Origin: Paraprevotella clara YIT 11840
GTDB lineage: Bacteria; Bacteroidota; Bacteroidia; Bacteroidales; Bacteroidaceae
Assembly: GCF_000233955.1 (NCBI RefSeq)
Contig: NZ_JH376616.1
Span: forward strand, 1 to 64,000
DNA: 64,000 bases
Reading direction: 5' to 3'
Shown: one piece after another, positions 46,793-56,615 of the stretch
Numbering within the stretch: the first letter of the stretch is position 1
Layout of the letters: each line of letters opens with the position of its first letter
Notes under the pieces: model-generated
Told to the model about the DNA's origin: nothing
Databases searched by the model: none
The model's input: only the letters and a program-made list of their open reading frames with translations
Made by a program: the position numbers and the translations under genes

Positions 46793-46812
46793 ACTTCGCT
46801 ATTTTATTCATC

Positions 46813-48831
46813 TTACAAATCATCCTCCTGCTCTCCTTCATCCGTCACACCATATACGCTCTTGGGCACCAGTTCCAGATAATCAAGCATGAATTCCGTG
46901 CTACCGTTGTCCGAAACGTTGCGAATACGCAAGAAATGGTCTTTATCAGGATTGATATGTACCGTACAAAGCACAATGCGATAAGTATCCGCACAATTTG
47001 CAAATATATCATGACGGTCTCCCAATAAATGATAGCCTCCGGCAGCACCACGATAATATCCTTTGTTTTTCAACGCTTTCCGTTCTTCCAGTTTTTCAGA
47101 AGAAGACATGGCAGTAGTGTAATCGCTGCGGAATGCCGTACCCAAGATGGTAGGGTCGGAAAGGCTTTTGGTCATATCCAAAGGTATCCCTTGCGGCACA
47201 TCGTCGAAATAGATTTGCCCGATTCCACGCGTCGGTTCACAGGTGAACCCTAAACGGATCTGCCAATCGCCTTCAAACGGGACAGGAGGTATTTTAAACG
47301 TGAAATCATAATCTCCGAACAAATTCATTTCGTCTCCTTCATAACAGTAGAATCCCAAATGCGGACGACGGTAAATAAAATATCCCACATTATTCACATT
47401 CTTCAAATACCCGTTCGGAAAATAGTAATTACGCCCATACTTAGCCGTCTCGTCGAAAGGTGGATCGTTATATGCCGGGTCGCCATTCTGACGGATATCG
47501 TTCGTCATCAACTCCGGGAATATAGTAGAAAAATCCATACGGATGCGGCAGTTGTGCACGATGTCACGAGTGTCTGTGCTAAAAGCCACGATGTCGTTGA
47601 CATAGAAATACCTCCCGTTCAATCCCTCTTGCTCATATTCCGGTTCTATCGTACGGCTGACCATGGAACCGTGAATACTGTAGTTGTCATCATAACGCCG
47701 GTTCAGGTAGATTTCCAAACGTTGGTCGCCCGACATGTTTGTATATTTCCATACCGTAAGTTTTTCCACCTTCATCATCGTACGAGGCAACATTGTCTCA
47801 TACCAATCTTCGGGATTCATCAAAGTGGTCTCTATACCTATGTCGTTCAGTGGGGTCAGGTAATTCCATCCTTTTACGTCACGGTCGAGGATGTGGTAGG
47901 CCATAAAACGGTTCAACGGATTCTTACGGTGTTCCAACTGTTCAAAACTATGATATTCGGCATTTTTATCTTCGGGATAAACCGCATCATATATCTCGCA
48001 TGCCTTATTGTAAAGTCCCTTGATGTCGCCGGGCACAATTCCATATTTCCTCGACAATATCGAATCCGGCACAATGAACAACGTAAACCCGTAACGCTTT
48101 TCATCAGGAACAGTAGCCGTCTCTTGGTTGATATGGGACGTGTAGTAATAACGTTCATACAAATCCGGATTCCATGAATCGTCACGGTACATATTGAGAG
48201 AATCCAATAACCCCGTGGCCTTCAAAGCAGCATAGAACGTTGAAATCTTTTCGTTCTGCTCCAATACCTTCGGCAACATCCGGTTGGAGTTTTCCAACAC
48301 TTCTGTTACGGGTTGCATGATTCCGTTCTCCACTGAGTCATCTTGAAGCTCGAAAATGACATGGGCAGTCTTGTTGACCATAACCACGGCGTTCCCGTTC
48401 TCATCATTGCCATGCCCTATTTCCAAATAGCGACGATTCATATTGGTTGTCGGCAATACCCCGTCGTTCATCTCAGACGTAGAATACATGTTTTCTACCA
48501 AATGTGTACGGACAATCGTATCACAATCCGCATCCGTCAACTCATCGATTGATTTCAACCCTTTTCCTTTGATGTAATCTTGTAAAGCCGCATTGGTCGG
48601 AGCAAAACATGTATAAGAACCGTATGAAGAAAGCATGTCCATCATTCCGGCACGGTTGACCAACGTGGCAAAGTCGCTGAACTGTTTTGTCTGGAGCAGA
48701 TAATCGCTCATCATCTGTCCTTTGAAAGTGTAATAATTCATCTCATCCGGTTCGTCGGAACACCCCATGAAACCGAACAGGAAAAATAAGCTGACTATAC
48801 CACTCCAATATTTAAATACTGACCTTTTCAT
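46813..48831 (-). CDS. Fasciclin-domain lipoprotein (672 aa)
   Basis: From the Met of 'MKRSVFKYWSGIVSLFFLF'; the lipobox is 'FGFMGCSDEPDE'. A first FAS1-like domain near 30-190 contains 'YGSYTCFAPTNAALQDYIKG' and 'IVRTHLVENMY'. A second part, ~195-420, has 'FTLFIVPDSILSRKYG' and 'FMAYHILDRDVKGWNYL', again FAS1-like. The C-terminus (~480-672) is beta-sandwich-like with 'PPVPFEGDWQIRLGFTCEP', possibly carbohydrate-binding. It sits between SusD pair A and the next fasciclin gene. Confidence 0.83.
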   Translation of the reverse strand: MKRSVFKYWSGIVSLFFLFGFMGCSDEPDEMNYYTFKGQMMSDYLLQTKQFSDFATLVNRAGMMDMLSSYGSYTCFAPTNAALQDYIKGKGLKSIDELTDADCDTIVRTHLVENMYSTSEMNDGVLPTTNMNRRYLEIGHGNDENGNAVVMVNKTAHVIFELQDDSVENGIMQPVTEVLENSNRMLPKVLEQNEKISTFYAALKATGLLDSLNMYRDDSWNPDLYERYYYTSHINQETATVPDEKRYGFTLFIVPDSILSRKYGIVPGDIKGLYNKACEIYDAVYPEDKNAEYHSFEQLEHRKNPLNRFMAYHILDRDVKGWNYLTPLNDIGIETTLMNPEDWYETMLPRTMMKVEKLTVWKYTNMSGDQRLEIYLNRRYDDNYSIHGSMVSRTIEPEYEQEGLNGRYFYVNDIVAFSTDTRDIVHNCRIRMDFSTIFPELMTNDIRQNGDPAYNDPPFDETAKYGRNYYFPNGYLKNVNNVGYFIYRRPHLGFYCYEGDEMNLFGDYDFTFKIPPVPFEGDWQIRLGFTCEPTRGIGQIYFDDVPQGIPLDMTKSLSDPTILGTAFRSDYTTAMSSSEKLEERKALKNKGYYRGAAGGYHLLGDRHDIFANCADTYRIVLCTVHINPDKDHFLRIRNVSDNGSTEFMLDYLELVPKSVYGVTDEGEQEDDL

Positions 48832-48864
48832 AATCATCATTCTTTTTTTGTGTTTACACTGTCT

Positions 48865-50574
48865 TTATTCGAACGAACTGCTTTCTCCGCTTGCAAAGGC
48901 TGGGTTCTGCTCCAAATACAGATTAACTTTTAGCTCGTCCTCGTTATAAGGCCAATAAATAGCCTCCATCTTCGAAAGTTTACTCTGCACGGCAGAACCG
49001 TTCGTCGTATATTTACGTTTGACTTGTTCTACCAAATAATCCGTATTACCCTCACGACGTGCACGACGTACCAAGTCGAACCATCTTTTCCCCTCGAACA
49101 TAAGTTCTCGCTGGCGCTCGGCCATCACAAGGTTGTCCATCGTGCTTTTTGTCGTATACAACGTGCTGTCCAGGACCGCCACCTTATTCTTGTCACAATT
49201 GGAACGGAGATTTACTGCATTCACCAGCTTGAAAGCCTCGGACAGCTTCGGGTCCTTTCCATTCTCTTTGTCAATGGCCAGCTGTACCAATGCTTCGGCT
49301 TTCATCAGCATAATATCCGTCAGACGGTAAACTATCCAGTTAGCCGAACAATAACTTGCCCTATAAGCCGTACCGTAAGACACGGCTAATTCATCGGATG
49401 TGGAAGCTGACAAATCAATAGTGGCACCGTTTGTGACATACTTGTTAATCTTGAAATCCGTAGAAGTGGAACGCTGCAAGCTTTCATAGTAACGTGTATC
49501 ATACATGTTATTATAAACCTGGTAAGAATGGTCCGGAATATCCGTAGCTATGAAATCGGCAGGACGGAAAAAGCCAGGAAAAGTTTCTTCATTGCCATAA
49601 CCATGGCTCACAGCTTCATTGGAAAGCATATTGTCATTGTCCATATAAGTCAATTCAAAAATACTCTCACTGCTGTTGCCATCCACAAATAATTGGGTAT
49701 AGGCGCTGCCATACATGGTATTGGTACTGTTCGCATCGCTAATCAGGGGATATCCTTCAACTAGTTTATCTACCACACCGTTCACAAGGCCACCATACTC
49801 TCTGTATTTCTCATTATACTCTTGTAGTTTGGCATTGATGACCGTATCGGCATACCATATACACTTTTCGTAATCTTGTTTCCACAAATACATCTCACAA
49901 AGCATGGCATGGATAGCATCCTGCGTGATTCTTCCGGTTTGGTACAAAGGAGTTGTTTCCGGATAAACTTTCACTGCGTCATTTTGAACTGATTCGAGAT
50001 CTTTTATCAGCGCATCCAATATATCATCGAATTTACTGGCCGGTAGAGCCAACGGCTGGTTGTCGTCCACATATGCCTCCGTCGTATAAGGAACGTCGCG
50101 AAAGGCACGAATCAAATAGAAATAACACAAGTCACGCAACGCCGAAGCTTCTGCGATTGTCGCTTTCAAAGCACTCTGCGTATAGTCCGGCGACTTCTCT
50201 GCCACTTGGGGAGCATACTTTATAATCAAATTGCAACTGTTGATTACGCTATAGAACTTCTCCCATTTCGTATAAGAATTGTTCGCCCGCAAGTTCTCTT
50301 GAAAGATATTGGACAAGTCAACATTCGTATTCACATTGTTGCCCGCCACGATATTGTCTGAACGGACTTCACCCCAAACCATAAGCCGGTACACGAAGTC
50401 GCCACTTTGCATCGTAGAGTAACAGCCGCTTATCATATTGTCCACATCGCTTTTTTCATCCCAGAAATTCTCCAGCACAATATCATTCAATGGCTTGATG
50501 TCCAAAAAGTCTTCACAACCGGAAAATGAACATACGGCTAACGCTGCCGACATTAAGATTGCATATGATTTCAT
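48865..50574 (-). CDS. SusD/RagB family nutrient-binding lipoprotein (pair A)
   Basis: About 569 aa from 'MKSYAILMSAALAVCSFSGC', where the last Cys is the lipidation site. A longer frame to 50748 would run into SusC and is rejected. 'EDFLDIKPLNDIVLENFW' (just after the Cys) is the typical mature SusD start. TPR helices include 'YSVINSCNLIIKYAPQVAEK' and 'EASALRDLCYFYLIRAFRDVPY' in layout. 'ELMFEGKRWFDLVRRAR' near the end is the family hallmark. It works with the SusC at 50598-53933, 23 nt upstream. Confidence 0.96.
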   Translation of the reverse strand: MKSYAILMSAALAVCSFSGCEDFLDIKPLNDIVLENFWDEKSDVDNMISGCYSTMQSGDFVYRLMVWGEVRSDNIVAGNNVNTNVDLSNIFQENLRANNSYTKWEKFYSVINSCNLIIKYAPQVAEKSPDYTQSALKATIAEASALRDLCYFYLIRAFRDVPYTTEAYVDDNQPLALPASKFDDILDALIKDLESVQNDAVKVYPETTPLYQTGRITQDAIHAMLCEMYLWKQDYEKCIWYADTVINAKLQEYNEKYREYGGLVNGVVDKLVEGYPLISDANSTNTMYGSAYTQLFVDGNSSESIFELTYMDNDNMLSNEAVSHGYGNEETFPGFFRPADFIATDIPDHSYQVYNNMYDTRYYESLQRSTSTDFKINKYVTNGATIDLSASTSDELAVSYGTAYRASYCSANWIVYRLTDIMLMKAEALVQLAIDKENGKDPKLSEAFKLVNAVNLRSNCDKNKVAVLDSTLYTTKSTMDNLVMAERQRELMFEGKRWFDLVRRARREGNTDYLVEQVKRKYTTNGSAVQSKLSKMEAIYWPYNEDELKVNLYLEQNPAFASGESSSFE

Positions 50575-50597
50575 ATTTCTTCGCTTTTGATTATTAT

Positions 50598-53500
50598 TTA
50601 GAAATCTACGGTCACACCCAAGGTAAAAGACTTCGCACGTGGTGTCTGACCATTGTCTTGTGCCACACCGTAACTTCCATAATTGATTTCGGGATCCACA
50701 CCCTTGTATTTCGTCAATACAAACAAATTGTTCGCACTCACATAGCAACGTAATCCCTTAAGCCGTAATGTCCGAGCCACCTTACTACTGAACGAATACG
50801 ACAGTTGCAAATAATTGAGCCGCAGGAACGAACCGTCTTCCACAAACCTGTCACTGACCAACGTGTTGTAATTGGATACGGCACCGTTGCTTAATGTCCC
50901 GTACATAGCCCGTGGAATCGGGGTTACATCCCCTTCTTTACGCCAACGATAATTCACGGCCTGGCTTTGATTATTGTTCGTTATCATAGACTCGGCATCC
51001 AGACGGGCCAAATTCAGAATCTTATTACCTACACGGTAATTGAACTGGGCATTCAACCTCCAACGGTCGTAATTCAACGTGAAACCAAAGCCTCCCGTAA
51101 GCTTAGGCAATGAAGAACCGAGGTATACAATATCCAACTCATTAATATTGCCATCATGGTTGATGTCCTCGTAAATGGCATCTCCTCCTTTGAAATCATA
51201 ATCTTTCGACTCATTTTCAGCATTCGAGAAACAGTACTTTGTCCGTTTAGGATTCCCCTTGCTGTCCCGAATGATTTCCCCATTGGCATTCAAAACCACC
51301 GGAGCCGTCTTTCCGTCTGCCAGAAACTGTTCTTGTTCGGCCACACTCATATCCGCAAAAGTCTCGTAATGATATTGATATACTCCTTTGTAACGGAAAC
51401 CGTAAATTGCCCCGAAAGGATTGTTCAATTGCACACGCTGCAACACGTTACGGTTTTCTTGTGTAAACTTGGTATTCAACATGTTCAGTACGGTGGCATC
51501 CATTTCGAGAATTTCGTTCTTATTGTTACCGAATGCTACATTGAAATCGGCAGAAAACTTACCGGCTTTGATAATCCGGTTTGTCGTTATATTGAATTCC
51601 CAACCCAAATTTCGCATTTTACCAACATTCCTATAAGCCAATTTGGAGAATCCCGTACTCGAAGGTATGGAGACATCCCGCATCAACATGTCGTCCGTAG
51701 TTGAATGATACCATTCCAAAGTCAATTTCAAACGGTCGTTCAAGAATCCCAAATCCATACCCACATCGTACGTGGATTTTGTCTCCCAACGAAGGTCCGT
51801 AAGACGCATGTTCAGTTGGCTCATGGCATTCATGTCGATATAAGCCGAACCGGTGCCGAATTTACTTTCATAAAGATAATCCTCCGTAGGCTGGTTGCCC
51901 ACCATTCCCCAACTGGGGCGGATGGAAAGCATGGACAGCCATTTACGGCTCCAATCCATCCATGACTCGTCGATAATATTCCAACGTGCGGAGACGGCAG
52001 GGAAAACACCCCAACGTTGGTTCGGGCCGAATTTCGTACTGCCATCGGCACGCAGGGAGAAATCCAACGAATAACGGCTCTTGTACGAATAGTGCATGGA
52101 AAACGTGTAGTAGATGGAACGCCATTGCTTATAGCTGGTAGACATCTGCTTAATCAAACCACCGGCATCAGGACTTTCTATTCCTCCGGAAGGAAGCCCG
52201 CGAGACTCTGTAAGCTGTTGGTTGTTGTTACCGGATATGAGATTGAAGCGCGCCATGGCCATCATGGAATGGTCCTTATTCTTGAAAGCCGGAACGAGCG
52301 TCAACGTCTGTTTGGTATCGATGGCCACATTCTTCGAGCTTCCGGTATACCCCATATTGACATCCCCGTTCCAACTTATGGTCTTCAGTTCCTGAGGATA
52401 AAACTTGTCGATATACTCATTGAAAACATTCATATTTACCCGTCCGTTCCACCTCAACTGCCATTCGTCTTCAGTGGTTCCCAACAGGTTGTATTGGATT
52501 TCCAGTTCCGGAGTGATGTCGTAAGTCTTGTCACCGAATTTTGCCAAATGTGCACTGGCCACAGGATTTACCAAATCTTTCTGATTCCCGTTAAATACGG
52601 AAGAGGCGGACTGGAGCATCTCATAATACCTTCCGGTGGAAAGCCCCGTACGGGGATCCTGCTCATAAACGGACATATTGGGCATCTTTTTATAAGCAAT
52701 GGACAACAAGTCATCGTAATTCTTCTGGTTGTCCGTATAAGTCATGGCAAAGTTCGTCGAAATCTTGATACGGTCGCTCACATAATAGTCCAAAGCCAGA
52801 CGGGTGGACAAACGGTCCAACTTTTGTTGGATGACGGATCCGGTCTCATGGTCATAACCTCCTGAAATCCGGAAAGTGGCCTTCTCGCCTCCTCCTGTTA
52901 CAGAAACGTAATGATTCTGCCGTAATCCCCATTGGGTCACTTCATCCTGCCAATCGGTATTATTATTGTATTGTTCATACTCCGAAAAGGTAGGGTCGTA
53001 GTTCAATTCCGGAATATTAGAAGCCGTAGAGCTTTGCTCTGGATTGAAATAACTTTCTTTCAGCAACATCGTGTATTCATCACCCGTCAGCATTTTATAG
53101 CCTTCCGGTTGATAAGTCCCCGTAAGACGTAAAGAATAACTCACGGTCGGCGCTCCCCTTTTACCACGTTTGGTCTTGATTTCAATAACCCCGTTGGCTC
53201 CTTGCGAGCCGTAAATAGCCGTGGCGGCAGCATCCTTCAACACACTGATTTCTTCAATATCTTCAGGATTGACGTTCAACAACTGGGCAAAAGTTTCATC
53301 ATTGGCACTATTAATGTCGAACGTGCTCATGTCTACATTCCACGTATTACCGTTCACGACAATAAGGGGATTTTGGTTGGTCAGCGTACTGATGGAGGAC
53401 GTCCCACGCAAACGCATCGTAGTCCCACTTCCCAAATTACCGGAATTAGATATAATGTCAAGCCCGGCAATACGTCCCTGTAAAGCTTCATCAACAGTCG

Positions 53501-53933
53501 TAATGCCCAATCCTTCGAATTCTTTTGTAGAAATGGTTTGGGTTGCAAAACTGACTTCTCTTTCCGGAATAGCCAGCCCCCCACTGTTCAAACGTTTCTT
53601 GGATACGACAGACACCTCTTTCATTACACGTTGAGCCGACTCCAAGGTGATGTTATATACCGTACGATTTATGGGAAGTGTTTGCGTCTTATACCCCATA
53701 AAACTGATTTTCAGTTTATTCTTCGTACTTTTTACCTTCATGGCGAAATGGCCGTTGAAATCCGTGATTGTGGCATTGATGTTACGCCCAGTAGCATCAA
53801 CCTCACACACCGTCGCCCCTATCAATGTTTCCATCTCATCCCGGACAGTACCGCTCACGGACGTTATCTGGGCATGAACCGAACCGACCATAAGCCCAAG
53901 CCATATGACGGTCATCAATATTCTATTATTCAT
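50598..53933 (-). CDS. SusC/RagA family TonB-linked outer-membrane transporter (pair A)
   Basis: About 1111 aa from 'MNNRILMTVIWLGLMVGSVHA', a signal peptide. A CarboxypepD_reg-like domain ('SVSGTVRDEMETLIGATV' near 27) is followed by a plug with 'LQGRIAGLDIISNSGNLG' and 'DIEEISVLKDAAATAIYGSQGANGVIEI' in layout near 215-245, the SusC signature. The barrel ends in Phe ('FTLGVTVDF'). It imports glycan fragments with SusD pair A. It follows the 849-aa fasciclin gene after 30 nt and has no promoter of its own that I can see. Confidence 0.97.
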   Translation of the reverse strand: MNNRILMTVIWLGLMVGSVHAQITSVSGTVRDEMETLIGATVCEVDATGRNINATITDFNGHFAMKVKSTKNKLKISFMGYKTQTLPINRTVYNITLESAQRVMKEVSVVSKKRLNSGGLAIPEREVSFATQTISTKEFEGLGITTVDEALQGRIAGLDIISNSGNLGSGTTMRLRGTSSISTLTNQNPLIVVNGNTWNVDMSTFDINSANDETFAQLLNVNPEDIEEISVLKDAAATAIYGSQGANGVIEIKTKRGKRGAPTVSYSLRLTGTYQPEGYKMLTGDEYTMLLKESYFNPEQSSTASNIPELNYDPTFSEYEQYNNNTDWQDEVTQWGLRQNHYVSVTGGGEKATFRISGGYDHETGSVIQQKLDRLSTRLALDYYVSDRIKISTNFAMTYTDNQKNYDDLLSIAYKKMPNMSVYEQDPRTGLSTGRYYEMLQSASSVFNGNQKDLVNPVASAHLAKFGDKTYDITPELEIQYNLLGTTEDEWQLRWNGRVNMNVFNEYIDKFYPQELKTISWNGDVNMGYTGSSKNVAIDTKQTLTLVPAFKNKDHSMMAMARFNLISGNNNQQLTESRGLPSGGIESPDAGGLIKQMSTSYKQWRSIYYTFSMHYSYKSRYSLDFSLRADGSTKFGPNQRWGVFPAVSARWNIIDESWMDWSRKWLSMLSIRPSWGMVGNQPTEDYLYESKFGTGSAYIDMNAMSQLNMRLTDLRWETKSTYDVGMDLGFLNDRLKLTLEWYHSTTDDMLMRDVSIPSSTGFSKLAYRNVGKMRNLGWEFNITTNRIIKAGKFSADFNVAFGNNKNEILEMDATVLNMLNTKFTQENRNVLQRVQLNNPFGAIYGFRYKGVYQYHYETFADMSVAEQEQFLADGKTAPVVLNANGEIIRDSKGNPKRTKYCFSNAENESKDYDFKGGDAIYEDINHDGNINELDIVYLGSSLPKLTGGFGFTLNYDRWRLNAQFNYRVGNKILNLARLDAESMITNNNQSQAVNYRWRKEGDVTPIPRAMYGTLSNGAVSNYNTLVSDRFVEDGSFLRLNYLQLSYSFSSKVARTLRLKGLRCYVSANNLFVLTKYKGVDPEINYGSYGVAQDNGQTPRAKSFTLGVTVDF

Positions 53934-53963
53934 AATGTTCATTTATCAATTCGACATTACCTG

Positions 53964-56513
53964 TTATTCATATTTCTCCATTTGTTCTTCATCATACATC
54001 AATGCTCCGTCAATCAAATGTACCACGGCGTATGACGAGGTATATATGGTATTTTTGCCCGTATCGAAAGCATATTCACGGCACATATTGTTATAAAGAC
54101 CTTCAGTGGTCACCACATGCCGCGTCCGCCCGAGATTATCGGTCACAGTCATACCGTTATCGCCATCCTTATCCACGGTAATACTATAAAAGCGCCGGTT
54201 GGCCGGATTCAATTTGGCCGTTTCATATTTAACTCCACTTTCACTTCCATCGCCAATATATACGGAGTTATCCTGTATATGGTAACGCAAGAAATTCACG
54301 ATTCTGTTTTTAATCTTGTAGCGGACATCGGGATCGGTTGCATTATCGAAGTCTTCCCAATATGGGAGAACGCCTTTCTCATGCAATTCTTCTATGGCCT
54401 TATTGGTCGGCACGTAAACCGTATAATTGTATGTCTCGAACAAACGTACATTTTGGTCTACACAAGAATACTTGTCATCTATTTGGGATGTCAGCAAATT
54501 ATAATCCGTCGAATCCGGATCGCCACCGCTTAACAATTCCAGAAAACGGGAATACTCCTCATGTTCTGTCAATGTCTGGTAAACAGACTTCCGGCTTGTC
54601 ATCAAAACCTCATCATCAATCACGTAGGCTTTTCCGTTACCGTTTTCTGTCTGGTCATAAATAGTAGAAACACTGAGAGGAGCATTTTGCTCAATCTGCA
54701 AGCCACCACTGATTTTAATATCAGCTCCGCCGCTTTCGACCTTGATTGTCCCTCCGCCCTTCGTCTTATAATAAGCATGCCCATCTTCAATGTCACCCAC
54801 GATGATTACATTTTCCATAATATCGCTCAGACGGTTCATTATCGGATCATTATCCTTACCGGAAGAACTGTTGGCATAAACGGTTTCTTTATTATCGGGA
54901 TCTAAAATCGTCCCCGTGGTCATATCGTACTGATATTTATAAGCTCCCACGTTCTGCCTGTCGCTATCCCAAAAAAATTCGTAAAGTGTGGAAGTTCCTT
55001 TGCCATAGGTACAGGGATCCACATACTTCAAAAAAGCGTCATTCGTGGGGAGTATCAGGCTGTAACGTGTGTCCATTGAATTCAGGTAGGCATCCAGTCC
55101 TAATTGTTCAATGGCCCAATACACCACTCCCATGGTGGTGTTGCGACGCACCAGAGCCGGAAAAGAAACGGAACGGTAAGCCGCCGGGGCAAAAACCTTA
55201 TTGGTAAGGTAAACCACTCCGTTGCATCCCATAAAGCAACTGTCCACATCCTCTTCCTTTACTCCCATACTTACTTTGGCATCATTGGTGATACTTGCGA
55301 ACTTGGACGGGACATGGTCTACGAATGAAGTAATCATGTTGACATTGATCAATTTGTTCAACACGTTGATGTCCACATTGACCAAAGAATCATATACATC
55401 CTGAAGAGCCTTGCCTTCTCCGTCCCACCACTTTTCCAAAGCCGCATTGGTAGGCACCAACATGGCACCGCAATCATAGTTCAAAGTCTTGTTGTAGGTA
55501 TTGGTATACATATATTGGTTCCATTCCGGATCGAATTCCAAATAACCGGGCACTTGGTTTTGTATGTTATCGGGATCCTGCAAGTTAGATCCGCCATTGG
55601 CTTGCTTCGCAAAATAACGCAACACATAGACAGAATCCGACGTATCATACAAGCGGTTGTATTCCTGCGTGGCTGCCGCATCATAAATAGGGGCACTGTA
55701 CAAATCCAAAAGTTTGGCCCACTCGCTCATGACGGGATGCTTATGGATAATTTCCGCCATATTGTCTGCCGGTGTGATAACCTCTTCCACCTTTTGCACA
55801 TAACCGTTCTTGCATGTGATATCCGTGGGAGTCAGCACCTTTATACCATTCACCCATGACTCTGCCGCAGACAAGGATTTACCATTCGTCAACTTGGCCA
55901 AGTCACCATCCGTGATGTTATTGGTTTTCATGAACCTCGGCAACAAATGTATCATGGGCGCACTGCTGTTGTCCCGCATCAGGAGCACTCCGTCTTTACG
56001 TCCACGCACCTTATTCCAATACTTGGTTTGGGGCATGTCCTTCGGCATGATCCGAGCCACGGAATCGTAGACACTCAACGCCACCTCACGGCGCATGCAC
56101 ATCCCTTCTTGCGGAGGGTTTCCCGGTACATTCGACAGTAACTCTATCAGGTAAGCGTTATTCACCATGGAACTGTTGAGCAACATCTTTTTCTGAGCCA
56201 AGGACAACTGTTCATAGTTTTTCACGTTCCAACCGTTCTCTTTGAAAAAAGCTTCAAAAGCAACATCGTCCGCAGCAAACAAAGTCTTGCTTCCTGTTTG
56301 GTTCAATACGCTTGTCATGTTTAAATCGTTGATGAGACGAAGCGTATATTCATAATTACCTTGCTCCTGCAACCAACCATAAATGGAGTTGTTCAACCAC
56401 GTGGGTTGCCCAATCAGGTTTTCGTCCTGACACGATTGCATTCCAGCTGCAGCCAATAATGCAGCCGCCACAAAGGTCTTTACTTTAAATCGATGACAAA
56501 GACTATATTTCAT
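53964..56513 (-). CDS. Large fasciclin-domain lipoprotein (849 aa), first gene of the SusCD operon
   Basis: Signal peptide with lipobox 'AGMQSCQDENLIG'. Up to four FAS1-like units can be seen: near 40-230 ('SKTLFAADDVAFEAFFKENG'), 235-420 ('GAMLVPTNAALEKWW'), 425-620 ('TRYSLILPTNDAFLKYV') and 640-845 ('YNYTVYVPTNKAIEELH', closing with 'VVHLIDGALMYDE'). Tandem FAS1 proteins are adhesive or ligand-binding surface proteins in many organisms. In this PUL a glycan-binding role is inferred only from position. The operator-promoter site at 56549-56615 lies just upstream and should drive the seven-gene operon down to 40096. Confidence 0.85.
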   Translation of the reverse strand: MKYSLCHRFKVKTFVAAALLAAAGMQSCQDENLIGQPTWLNNSIYGWLQEQGNYEYTLRLINDLNMTSVLNQTGSKTLFAADDVAFEAFFKENGWNVKNYEQLSLAQKKMLLNSSMVNNAYLIELLSNVPGNPPQEGMCMRREVALSVYDSVARIMPKDMPQTKYWNKVRGRKDGVLLMRDNSSAPMIHLLPRFMKTNNITDGDLAKLTNGKSLSAAESWVNGIKVLTPTDITCKNGYVQKVEEVITPADNMAEIIHKHPVMSEWAKLLDLYSAPIYDAAATQEYNRLYDTSDSVYVLRYFAKQANGGSNLQDPDNIQNQVPGYLEFDPEWNQYMYTNTYNKTLNYDCGAMLVPTNAALEKWWDGEGKALQDVYDSLVNVDINVLNKLINVNMITSFVDHVPSKFASITNDAKVSMGVKEEDVDSCFMGCNGVVYLTNKVFAPAAYRSVSFPALVRRNTTMGVVYWAIEQLGLDAYLNSMDTRYSLILPTNDAFLKYVDPCTYGKGTSTLYEFFWDSDRQNVGAYKYQYDMTTGTILDPDNKETVYANSSSGKDNDPIMNRLSDIMENVIIVGDIEDGHAYYKTKGGGTIKVESGGADIKISGGLQIEQNAPLSVSTIYDQTENGNGKAYVIDDEVLMTSRKSVYQTLTEHEEYSRFLELLSGGDPDSTDYNLLTSQIDDKYSCVDQNVRLFETYNYTVYVPTNKAIEELHEKGVLPYWEDFDNATDPDVRYKIKNRIVNFLRYHIQDNSVYIGDGSESGVKYETAKLNPANRRFYSITVDKDGDNGMTVTDNLGRTRHVVTTEGLYNNMCREYAFDTGKNTIYTSSYAVVHLIDGALMYDEEQMEKYE

Positions 56514-56548
56514 TTTTGTTTTTATTAGTTAATTTCTATTTCCAACCG

Positions 56549-56615
56549 TAAAGGTAACCTGAAATCATTTCAGACACTTTATTTTATGTCGCACGTTGTT
56601 TGCGGTATGAATCAA
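56549..56615 (-). promoter_or_regulatory. PUL operator-promoter site 5 (upstream of the fasciclin-SusCD operon)
   Basis: Minus strand: TTGATTCAT (56607-56615) and GTGCGACATAAA (56583-56594), a 26-nt spacer, then TACCTTTA at 56549-56556 (one base off TAnnTTTG). The left end overlaps the last codon of the GH43 gene by 4 nt. Confidence 0.72.

Noticed and set aside
48865-50748. Longer form of SusD pair A beginning inside SusC
   Set aside because: The signal peptide with lipobox begins at 50574; the extra 58 residues overlap the SusC end.
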